Shown: in pieces, positions 10,131 to 16,658 of the stretch
Layout of the letters: each line of letters begins with the position of its first letter
How positions within the stretch are numbered: the first letter of the stretch is position 1
Assembly: GCF_040882025.1 (NCBI RefSeq)
Contig: NZ_JBBECC010000080.1
Location: forward strand, 1 to 31,774
From: Parvibaculum sp040882025
Lineage (GTDB): Bacteria; Pseudomonadota; Alphaproteobacteria; Parvibaculales; Parvibaculaceae
DNA length: 31,774 nucleotides
Direction of reading: 5' to 3'
Position numbers and translations under genes: made by a program
Notes under the pieces: model-generated
Told to the model about the DNA's origin: nothing
Databases searched by the model: none
The model's input: only the letters and a program-made list of their open reading frames with translations

Positions 10131-10163
10131 AAAGCCCGGCACCCTTTTCAGGGGCCGGGCTTT
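10131..10163. terminator. Bidirectional intrinsic terminator between the cysI operon and the phasin gene
   Basis: AAAGCCCGGC (10131-10140) pairs with GCCGGGCTTT (10154-10163), and a CCC/GGG continuation inside is interrupted only by one bulged A. The loop is TTTTCA. The arms begin with A residues and end with T residues, so it works for both strands, which fits its place between two convergent genes. Confidence 0.85.
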
Positions 10164-10215
10164 CGATTACGCAACAATACTCAACAGACGTGATTTGTCC
10201 GGAGCTTCGCGCGAA

Positions 10216-10605
10216 TTACGCAGCGCGGAGCTTTTCGAAGGCTTCGGTGAACTTCGTGGCGTAGGGGCCTACGGCCTCGCGCACGGTCGTCACGGTCAGC
10301 TCATTGAGTTCGCGAGCGGCATCGATGTTCCGCTTGATGGTGGCGCGAACGAGTTCATTCTGGAGTTCCACCGCCGTCTTGATGCTGCCGGATTTCAGGG
10401 CGGCACGGGCGGTCTCAACCGATTCCTCGAAGTTGGTGCGTGCGAGCGTCACGATGATGCCGGACGCCGCTTCGATCGGGTTCTTCGCGTCGGCCTTGGG
10501 CGCGGATTTGGGCGCGGACTTGGTGCTCTTGGCCGCTGCCTTCGCGGCGCGCGGCTTCGAGGTCGTCGTCTTGGTCTTCTTGGCTTTGGGGGTCGCTTCG
10601 GTCAT
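10216..10605 (-). CDS. Phasin family protein with a basic N-terminal tail
   Basis: Polyhydroxyalkanoate granule-associated protein of 129 residues. The phasin domain spans about residues 45-128 (FEESVETARAALKSGSIKTAVELQNELVRATIKRNIDAARELNELTVTTVREAVGPYATKFTEAFEKL), an amphipathic helical region that coats granules. Ahead of it is a 41-residue tail with 11 lysines among Ala, Pro, Ser and Thr, resembling the histone-H1-like repeats that PhaF-type phasins of pseudomonads carry at the other end. That tail could bind DNA and tether granules to the nucleoid (inference). The gene has its own promoter between two matching operators at 10682-10751, so it is probably controlled by the PHA-responsive repressor PhaR. 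No phaR, phaC or other PHA gene is in the window. Confidence 0.85.
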   Translation of the reverse strand: MTEATPKAKKTKTTTSKPRAAKAAAKSTKSAPKSAPKADAKNPIEAASGIIVTLARTNFEESVETARAALKSGSIKTAVELQNELVRATIKRNIDAARELNELTVTTVREAVGPYATKFTEAFEKLRAA

Positions 10606-10681
10606 GGTTTTTCCATCTCCTGTATCGCGTGGTCGCTCACCTCACTGCGAGCGTTTCCCCGCACATACCGGCGCGCCGGAT

Positions 10682-10696
10682 TTGTGCGCTGCACAA
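10682..10696 (-). promoter_or_regulatory. Probable PhaR operator, promoter-proximal copy
   Basis: Perfect dyad TTGTGC-N3-GCACAA with spacer GCT. It begins two bases downstream of the phasin -10 element on the minus strand and so covers the transcription start. The core TGC-N3-GCA agrees with the published PhaR recognition pattern of Paracoccus and Rhodobacter. Its centre is 52 bp, about five helical turns, from the second copy. Confidence 0.65.
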
Positions 10697-10697
10697 T

Positions 10698-10726
10698 GAG
10701 ATAATTTGCCCCTGCCCCGACGTCAA
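10698..10726 (-). promoter_or_regulatory. Sigma-70-type promoter of the phasin gene
   Basis: Read on the minus strand, TTGACG (10726-10721) and TATCTC (10703-10698) are separated by exactly 17 bp. The -35 is five of six to consensus. It sits between two identical-architecture operators, the expected layout for a repressed promoter. The transcript would carry a leader of about 85 nt before the ATG at 10605. Confidence 0.65.
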
Positions 10727-10730
10727 GTAT

Positions 10731-10751
10731 TTTTTGTGCAATGCACAAAAA
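10731..10751 (-). promoter_or_regulatory. Probable PhaR operator, distal copy
   Basis: Perfect 21-bp palindrome: TTTTTGTGCA, a central A, then TGCACAAAAA. Its core is TTGTGC-N3-GCACAA (10734-10748), the same as the proximal copy but with spacer AAT. It lies five bases upstream of the -35 element, on the edge of the upstream gene's 3' end. Confidence 0.65.
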
Positions 10752-10776
10752 TAGACGGTTTCCGGCGTCTGCCTCC

Positions 10777-12051
10777 CTAAAATCTTGTTATGGAGAAAGG
10801 ACTTACGTCCAGTTGCGGCAAGCCGCCGCAGATCAAATCCGCAAGGAGCGTAGCGCTGCCTGCCCCCAGCGTCCAGCCCAGCGTGCCGTGGCCGCTATTG
10901 ATAAAAAGGTTCGAGAGCGGCTCCAGCCGGCCGATCACAGGGCTGCCGTCCGGCGTCATCGGCCGAAGACCACACCAGAATTCGGCTTGCCCTGCCCGCG
11001 GCGCAACCTGGGGCAGCAGGCTCGTCAACGCATCGAGCACCGAGTTTGCGCGTGCGGGCTCGAGTGTCAGGTCATAGCCGCCGACTTCAGCCTGACCGGC
11101 CGCGCGCAGGTGGCCGCCCAGCCGGCTGATGACGATCTTGCGGGCCTCGTCGGTGATGCTGACCTCGGGTGCGTTGCCCTCCGGCGCCGGCAGCGTCACC
11201 GAATACCCCTTCACCGGATAGATCCATGTACGAAAGCCGAGCGGTTTCAGAAGCGCCGTGGTGCCGGCGCCCGCCGACACGACCACGGCATCCGCATCGA
11301 TGACGCCGCGCGACGTTGCCACACCATGGACACGCCCGGCGCGGGCGACGAGACCTTCTACCGTCGTATCCGACAGAAACGTCACGCCACGCAAGATTGC
11401 CGCGTCGGCCAATTGCTTCGAAAAGAGATGCGCGTCGCCACTCGCGTCAGACGGCGAGTAAAGTCCGCCCGCGATTTCGCCACGCTGCAGGGCCGAGGCC
11501 AGCGCCGGCTCGATCCTGACGCATTCGGCGGGCGTCAGAAGCTGCTGCTCCACACCCAAACGTGTCATCGTTTCCATCTCGGCCGCGCCTGCGCGCACCG
11601 CATGCGCGCTGCTGAAGATGCGCAGAATACCTTTTTGCCGGCGGTCGAAGTCGAGCGTCCTGCCTTCGTTTCGAAAGCCGGCCTCATATGAAGCCATGCG
11701 TTCGCGCGTCAGCAGCGCCAGTTCGAGATTGGGCGGGATACGTTCATGCCGCGCCGATGCCCGGCAGCGCATCAGGAAGCGCAACAGCCAGCGCCACTGG
11801 TCGGGGTCCATTTTCGGGCGCAGACGGAACGGCGCGTCGTCGCGGCCGAGCCAGCGCAGGATCAGGCCCGGTATTTCCGGCCCCGCCCAGGGCGCGACCT
11901 CGCATGCCGACAGTTGTCCGCCATTGGCAAAGCTCGTGGCAAGCCCCGCGCCCTCATGCGCCTCGATCAGCGTCACCTCGACGCCGCGCAGCGCGAGTTC
12001 ATAGGCGGTGGCGACGCCGACAATGCCGGCGCCGATGACGGCGACTTTCAC
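10777..12051 (-). CDS. FAD-dependent D-amino-acid dehydrogenase-like oxidoreductase (DadA family)
   Basis: Flavoprotein of 424 residues of the DAO/DadA group, which oxidises D-amino acids or related secondary amines to imino acids at the membrane. The protein opens with the Rossmann motif KVAVIGAGIVGVATAYELALRGVEVTLIEAHEGAGLATSFANGGQLS, the usual DadA start. The GTG at 12051 is used because it places this motif at residue 2 and has an AGG ribosome binding site; an upstream in-frame ATG at 12147 would add 32 unconserved residues. The C-terminal FAD-contact region WCGLRPMTPDGSPVIGRL and NSGHGTLGWTLGAGSA is intact. The substrate is not determined by sequence. A class III aminotransferase diverges from it, hinting at a shared amine or amino acid pathway. 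Confidence 0.86.
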   Translation of the reverse strand: MKVAVIGAGIVGVATAYELALRGVEVTLIEAHEGAGLATSFANGGQLSACEVAPWAGPEIPGLILRWLGRDDAPFRLRPKMDPDQWRWLLRFLMRCRASARHERIPPNLELALLTRERMASYEAGFRNEGRTLDFDRRQKGILRIFSSAHAVRAGAAEMETMTRLGVEQQLLTPAECVRIEPALASALQRGEIAGGLYSPSDASGDAHLFSKQLADAAILRGVTFLSDTTVEGLVARAGRVHGVATSRGVIDADAVVVSAGAGTTALLKPLGFRTWIYPVKGYSVTLPAPEGNAPEVSITDEARKIVISRLGGHLRAAGQAEVGGYDLTLEPARANSVLDALTSLLPQVAPRAGQAEFWCGLRPMTPDGSPVIGRLEPLSNLFINSGHGTLGWTLGAGSATLLADLICGGLPQLDVSPFSITRF

Positions 12052-12099
12052 GATTGACCTGCCTTGCCATCCGGGGCTCGAAATCGGCCCTACCGGTAT

Positions 12100-12153
12100 C
12101 AAAGCCGCGCGGCTTTGGCGACGGCAAAGAATGGGGGGCGACGGCAAAGCATG
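12100..12153. promoter_or_regulatory. Palindrome and direct repeats between divergent dadA-like and aminotransferase genes
   Basis: CAAAGCCGC-GCGGCTTTG (12100-12117) is a perfect 18-bp palindrome. Right beside it, GGCGACGGCAAAG occurs twice in direct orientation (12117-12129 and 12137-12149) at 20-bp period, each ending in the same CAAAG as the palindrome arm. This sits in the middle of the 192-bp divergent intergenic region and could be an operator cluster for one regulator serving both genes. No regulator gene is adjacent. Confidence 0.4.
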
Positions 12154-12243
12154 CGTAGTGCATGAGGACTTCTACCGGCGGAAATTGCCCGGCATACTCG
12201 GCCGCCGTCCAGGAAACGCCGACAAGCCCGGAGCACAGACCCG

Positions 12244-13566
12244 ATGACCGTTCCAAGTCCCCTCTGGCCCTTCGTCCCTGCCGCGCGCGCGGTCGATATC
12301 ACGCATGCGAAGGGTTGCATCCTCCACACGCGGGGCGGCGGCGAAATTCTCGATGCGTCGGGCGGTGCCATCGTGTCGAACATCGGACATGGCCGCCCGG
12401 AAGTCGGCGCGGCGACGGCCGCCGCCATGACTTCGATGTCCTATGCGGTGCCGCCCTTTCTGACGCCGGAGCGGACGCGCCTGATGGAACGTCTGCGCCG
12501 CGCCTGGCTGCCGCCGCATCTGACGCGCAGCTGGCTTGCGAGCGGCGGTTCGGAAGCGGTCGATGCCGCCTGCCGCCTTGCCGTCCAGCATTTCAGGGCG
12601 AAGGGCGACACGGCGCGCTGGAAGATCGTCGGGCGCGACATCTCCTATCACGGCACCACGCTTTTCACGCTCGGCATTGCCGGCCATGTGGCGCGAAAAA
12701 GGGGTTTCGAACAGCTCATTCCCGACATGCCGCTGGCGCCGACGCCCTATGCGCTCAGATCGCCGCTCGGGCGGCATCATCCCGATTTCGACATTGCCGC
12801 CGCAGACGCGTTCGAGGCACTCGTGCTTCGTGAGGGACCGGAGACCATCGCCGCTTTCATTGCCGAACCGATCAACGGTTCGTCGGGTGGCGCGCTGATG
12901 CCGGGCCCGCGCTACTGGCCGCGCGTGCAGGAAATCTGCAAGCGCCACGGCATTCTTCTCATCATCGACGAGGTGATGACGGGCTTCGGGCGCACCGGTA
13001 AGGCTTTCGCCTGCGCGCATTTCGAGATCGCGCCCGATATTCTGGTCGCGGGCAAGGGGCTTGCCGGCGGCTATGCGCCGATCGTCGGCGTTTTCGCTTC
13101 CGAGGATGTCGTCGCGCCGCTTGCCGAAGGCGGCCAGTCGCTGATGTTCTATACCTATGGCGGCCATCCCGGCGCCTGCGCGGCGGCCGACAAGGTGCTC
13201 GAGATCATGGAAGACGAAAATCTCGTCGCCCGCGCCGCCGAGCGCGGCCGCGCGCTTGCCGCCCGCCTCGAAGCCGCGCTCGGTCAACACGCCCATGTCG
13301 CCGAAATTCGCGGCGAGGGATTGTTGCGCGCCGTCGAGATCGTCAAGGACCGCGAGACGCTCGAACGTTTCCCCGAAAGTGCCGCCGTCACACAGCGCGT
13401 CATCGGCGCCGGCCTCAAACGCGGCGTCTTCTTCTATGGCGGTGGCACTGGCGCCATCCGCGATATCGTCTGTCTCGGCCCGGCCTTCATCGTTTCCGAC
13501 GCCGAACTCGACCGCATGGCGGAAACGCTCAAAGCCGCCATCGACGAGGCCGTCGCCGCCGTCTGA
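12244..13566 (+). CDS. Class III aminotransferase (aspartate aminotransferase family)
   Basis: PLP-dependent omega-transaminase-type enzyme of 440 residues. The cofactor site is visible: the LLIIDEVMTGFGRTGKAFACAHFEIAPDI block contains the Asp that pairs with the pyridine nitrogen, and the lysine that forms the internal aldimine is in VAGKGLAGGYAPIVGVF. The early SNIGHGRPEVGAATAAAMT and the GSEAVDAACRLAVQHF substrate-loop region are also typical. The amino donor and acceptor are not predictable from sequence. It diverges from the DadA-like gene and no terminator separates it from the TetR promoter that follows within 60 bp. Confidence 0.88.
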   Translation: MTVPSPLWPFVPAARAVDITHAKGCILHTRGGGEILDASGGAIVSNIGHGRPEVGAATAAAMTSMSYAVPPFLTPERTRLMERLRRAWLPPHLTRSWLASGGSEAVDAACRLAVQHFRAKGDTARWKIVGRDISYHGTTLFTLGIAGHVARKRGFEQLIPDMPLAPTPYALRSPLGRHHPDFDIAAADAFEALVLREGPETIAAFIAEPINGSSGGALMPGPRYWPRVQEICKRHGILLIIDEVMTGFGRTGKAFACAHFEIAPDILVAGKGLAGGYAPIVGVFASEDVVAPLAEGGQSLMFYTYGGHPGACAAADKVLEIMEDENLVARAAERGRALAARLEAALGQHAHVAEIRGEGLLRAVEIVKDRETLERFPESAAVTQRVIGAGLKRGVFFYGGGTGAIRDIVCLGPAFIVSDAELDRMAETLKAAIDEAVAAV

Positions 13567-13576
13567 ACTCAGTCTT

Positions 13577-13631
13577 TGTCACCTTCTTGACGACAGTTCC
13601 GGTTTGCCCTATATGTCACCGTATGGTGACA
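13577..13631 (+). promoter_or_regulatory. Promoter and autoregulatory operator of the TetR gene
   Basis: TTGACG (13587-13592) and TATATG (13610-13615) are spaced by exactly 17 bp. A dyad TGTCACC-N4-GGTGACA (13614-13631) overlaps the -10 element, the predicted transcription start and the ATG at 13623. A further half-site TGTCACC is at 13577-13583, just upstream of the -35. The arrangement is what a self-repressing TetR protein would use. The predicted start of transcription falls at or within a base or two of the ATG, so the mRNA may be leaderless. Confidence 0.7.
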
Positions 13632-14285
13632 AAAACCGCGACCAAACCGAAACCTCGCCCGCGCGACCGCGCGAAGACCGAGAAGGCCATTCTCGATGCC
13701 GTGTCGCGACTGATCCTGCGCGACGGGCTCTCGGGCGTCGGCATCAATGCGCTGGCGCGCGAGGCCGGCGTCGACAAGGTTCTGATCTACCGCTATTTCG
13801 GCGATCTCGACGGCCTCTACCGCGCCTATGCGGAGCATGGCGATTTCTGGTGGACGGTCGAGGACATGCTGGCCGCCACCGAAGGCGCGACGGATGCCGC
13901 CGACGCCCTGAAACGCGGCCTTCGGCACCACGTCGCCGAAATGCGTAAGCGGCCGGTGACACTCGCCGTCATCGCCGCCGAACCGGCGAACCGTACGCCG
14001 CTTGTCGTCGCGCTGGAAGAAGTGCGCGAGACGCGTTCGCTCGAATTGATGGAGAAAGAGGCCACGCGTCACAAGGGCTGGGGCGATGTTGATATTACCG
14101 TCGTCACCGCGCTCCTTGCGGCCGCCATCGACTACCTTGCCGCCCGCGCGCTGAAGATCCGCGTCTATGGCGGCGTCGAAATCAAAACCGACAAGAACTG
14201 GGAGCGTGTACTCGCCGCCGTCGACGCAATGATCGACGGTCTCTTTGCGGCCGCATCTACCTCAAAACGGAAGGGAACGTCATGA
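13623..14285 (+). CDS. TetR/AcrR family transcriptional regulator
   Basis: Repressor of 220 residues. The N-terminal helix-turn-helix is clear (AILDAVSRLILRDGLSGVGINALAREAGVDKVLIYRYFGDLDGLYRAY, about residues 22-68); the C-terminal ligand domain is not of a recognised subtype. A basic stretch (KTATKPKPRPRDRAK) precedes the HTH. The ATG at 13623 is chosen because the HTH is then at the usual distance and the upstream extension would run through the promoter. No ribosome binding site is visible before it. The stop overlaps the start of the nitroreductase-like gene (ATGA at 14282-14285), so the regulator very likely controls that gene and itself. Confidence 0.87.
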   Translation: MVTKTATKPKPRPRDRAKTEKAILDAVSRLILRDGLSGVGINALAREAGVDKVLIYRYFGDLDGLYRAYAEHGDFWWTVEDMLAATEGATDAADALKRGLRHHVAEMRKRPVTLAVIAAEPANRTPLVVALEEVRETRSLELMEKEATRHKGWGDVDITVVTALLAAAIDYLAARALKIRVYGGVEIKTDKNWERVLAAVDAMIDGLFAAASTSKRKGTS

Positions 14286-15487
14286 CACAGGCTTCGGGTT
14301 TCACGCGCCGACGCTTTCTCGAAATCGGCTCTGGCATCACACTTGTCGCCGCTGCGGGCGTTCTCTGGCGCGCCAACGAGCGCGGCGTTTTCGCCGATCC
14401 GGCAGGTGAGGCCTATGCGCCCTGGTCGATGTGGAACGCGCCCGAATATGCGAACACACCATTGGCGCTTGTTGCGGCAGGCGTGCTCGCATCCAATCCA
14501 CACAACACGCAACCCTGGATTTTCCGCGTTACCGACACGCAAATCGACATTCTGGCCGATACGCGCCGCCATCTCGGCACGTTCGATCCTTACTTGCGCG
14601 AAATGCATATCGGTCTCGGCTGCGCCATCGAGAACATGGCGCTGGCGGCCGCGCCGAACGGCTACGCCGTTACCGCCGAGCGCGCCGCCGGTTCGCTCCT
14701 CGACATTGGAGGCCGCGACGCACCCGTTCTCGCCGCGACGCTCCATCTCACCCGTGCCGATGTTCCCGTCGACCCGCTTTACGATGCGATCCCGAAGCGC
14801 CACACGAACCGCGCGCCCTACGACGTCGCGCGCGGTTTCCCCGACGAGACGCTGCAATCTCTCGCCGCAATGGGCCGCGGCCCCGACATCAGGCTCTGGC
14901 TCTTCCGCGACGGCCCCGCTTTTGAAAGACTCGGCGCCGCCATCGTCGAAACGACGGAGGAAATTGTCGCCGATCACGCGATGATCGAGGACAGCCACGC
15001 CTGGTTTCGCGACGGTCCGGCGGAAATGGCGCGCGAGCGGAGCGGTCTCGAACTCGATACCGCCGGACTCCCGTCCGCGCTTCTCGCGGCGGCGAAGTTC
15101 CTGCCCGCACTTCCGGCCGAACAGAGCCATGGTGCGTGGCTCGACCAGACACGCGACACCCATGTACCGACCGCGGCCCTTCTCGGGATGATAGCGGTGC
15201 GCGACCGTTACGACCGGCCACAGGCGCTTGCGGCAGGACGGCTCTGGCAGCGCGTTCATCTGACGGCCAGCGCCGCAGGCCTCGCCATGCATCCGCTTAA
15301 CCAGCCGGTCGAGACCCTCGACCGCGAGCGCCAACTCGGAAAGGAGGCAGAATCGGAAGCGCGCCTCGCTGCCATCGCCGACGAGCCCGGCTGGCAACCC
15401 ACCTTTGTCTTCCGTGGCGGAGTCCCGACCCGCGATGCGATTGCGAGCGCGCGGCGCGCGGTCCAAACGGTCGCCGAAGTGTCATGA
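14282..15487 (+). CDS. Tat-exported nitroreductase-family protein (Acg-like)
   Basis: Protein of 401 residues. The N-terminus is a twin-arginine signal (RRRFLEIGSGITLVAAAGVLW, residues 9-29), so it is likely folded with cofactor before export to the periplasm. The ASNPHNTQPWIFRV stretch is the FMN-contact signature of nitroreductase-like enzymes of the Acg group, and LREMHIGLGCAIENMALAAAPNGY is the matching second motif. Acg-type members of this size are fused duplicated nitroreductase folds that can sequester flavin. The strong ribosome binding site GGAAGGGA and the ATGA overlap couple it to the TetR gene. Its 3' end overlaps the convergent glxA-like gene by six bases. The physiological substrate is unknown. 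Confidence 0.8.
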   Translation: MTQASGFTRRRFLEIGSGITLVAAAGVLWRANERGVFADPAGEAYAPWSMWNAPEYANTPLALVAAGVLASNPHNTQPWIFRVTDTQIDILADTRRHLGTFDPYLREMHIGLGCAIENMALAAAPNGYAVTAERAAGSLLDIGGRDAPVLAATLHLTRADVPVDPLYDAIPKRHTNRAPYDVARGFPDETLQSLAAMGRGPDIRLWLFRDGPAFERLGAAIVETTEEIVADHAMIEDSHAWFRDGPAEMARERSGLELDTAGLPSALLAAAKFLPALPAEQSHGAWLDQTRDTHVPTAALLGMIAVRDRYDRPQALAAGRLWQRVHLTASAAGLAMHPLNQPVETLDRERQLGKEAESEARLAAIADEPGWQPTFVFRGGVPTRDAIASARRAVQTVAEVS

Positions 15488-16519
15488 GCGCGCGCCGGCC
15501 TGTGCCCGTTTCCGCCGAACGGCACCCTCCGGCACCTGAAACTTGCGGCGATAGGCGCCGGGCGACAGTCCCATGGTGCGGTTGAAGATACGGCGGAAGA
15601 ATGCCGGATCCTCGTAGCCGACGCGCCAGGCGATCTCGTCGACGGGATCGGACGTCCTCTCGAGACGGGCACGCGCGTCCTCGATCCGCAGCCGCTGCAC
15701 ATAGGCGAGCGGCGCGAACCCCGTCGCCTTGCTGAAGCGCCGCTTGAACGTGCGTTCGGGCAGGCCGGAACGCGCGACCATCTCTTCCACGGGCCCGCCA
15801 ACCGGAAAATGCGTCGCGAGCCATGCCTGCGCATCGGCAATCACGGCATCACCGTGATCGGTCGGCGGCGAAAAAACGATATAGGGCGCGAGTCCGTCCT
15901 CGTGCCACTGCAGGGCGAAGAACTTCGTCGCCGCCTGGGCCACCGCGACACCCGAATAACGCGCGACGAGATAGAGCGCGAGATCGTGCCAGCTTGTCGA
16001 AGCCCCGGACGAGACGAGGTCCGCATGGTCTCCGGATGCCAGCAGCGCACATTCAGGGTGCAACCTGATCTGCGGAAACAGAGAGTGGAAACGCTGTGCA
16101 TATGACCAGTGGATGGTGCAGTCCGCGCCGTCGAACAGGCCCGTCTCCGCCAGCAGGAACATGCCGGAGCAGGCGGAACACAGGATCGCGCCCGATTGAT
16201 GCATCGTGCCCAGCCATTCGACCAGTTCGGGATAGCGTCCCGTTTCCCACCGCCCTTCGGGCACGAGAAGTGACGGTACGATGACGATGTCGGTGCGCGA
16301 AATGGTGTCGATCGTACGCTGAATCTCGAGCGAGAGACCACTCGCAGAGACGGCGGTGCCGCGCGTCTCGCCAACGATCCGCACCCTGAAAACGTCCTCG
16401 TCGATCACCGTACCGCCGATACCCGACAGTGATCGCAGTGAACCGAGAACGTCATAAAGACCGCTCATCGTGGAGGCCATCGCTTCCGGAATGGCGACCA
16501 GGCTCACATCCTTGACCAT
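15482..16519 (-). CDS. GlxA family transcriptional regulator (DJ-1/PfpI domain plus AraC HTH)
   Basis: Regulator of 345 residues with an N-terminal amidotransferase-like DJ-1/PfpI domain (about residues 4-190; nucleophile-elbow region LCSACSGMFLLAETGLFDG) and a C-terminal AraC-type double helix-turn-helix (about residues 235-330; VEEMVARSGLPERTFKRRFSKATGFAPLAYVQRLRIEDAR, then VDEIAWRVGYEDPAFFRRIFNRTMGLSPGAYRRKF). The sensing domain of such regulators binds small metabolites without enzymatic activity in most studied cases. A good ribosome binding site (AGGGGAA) precedes the ATG at 16519. It diverges from the methyltransferase gene at 16659, its most likely target. Confidence 0.9.
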   Translation of the reverse strand: MVKDVSLVAIPEAMASTMSGLYDVLGSLRSLSGIGGTVIDEDVFRVRIVGETRGTAVSASGLSLEIQRTIDTISRTDIVIVPSLLVPEGRWETGRYPELVEWLGTMHQSGAILCSACSGMFLLAETGLFDGADCTIHWSYAQRFHSLFPQIRLHPECALLASGDHADLVSSGASTSWHDLALYLVARYSGVAVAQAATKFFALQWHEDGLAPYIVFSPPTDHGDAVIADAQAWLATHFPVGGPVEEMVARSGLPERTFKRRFSKATGFAPLAYVQRLRIEDARARLERTSDPVDEIAWRVGYEDPAFFRRIFNRTMGLSPGAYRRKFQVPEGAVRRKRAQAGARS

Positions 16520-16560
16520 CTGGATTCCCCTGACGCGGAAAGTGGCACGATCCGACCGGT

Positions 16561-16576
16561 AGTGGCCCGGTCCACT
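16561..16576. promoter_or_regulatory. Candidate operator between glxA-like and methyltransferase genes
   Basis: AGTGGCCCGGTCCACT is palindromic at 14 of 16 positions and lies in the middle of the 139-bp divergent region. A related half AGTGGCACGATCC starts 20 bp upstream, giving a direct-repeat layout of the kind AraC-family proteins use. The promoter elements themselves are not clear. Confidence 0.4.
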
Positions 16577-16658
16577 CTATCGGGATGCCGCACGGACTGT
16601 CAGTTTCCGCGCATTCCGGACGGCACGGTGTCGTCCACCCCCAACGGAGGCAAGACTA

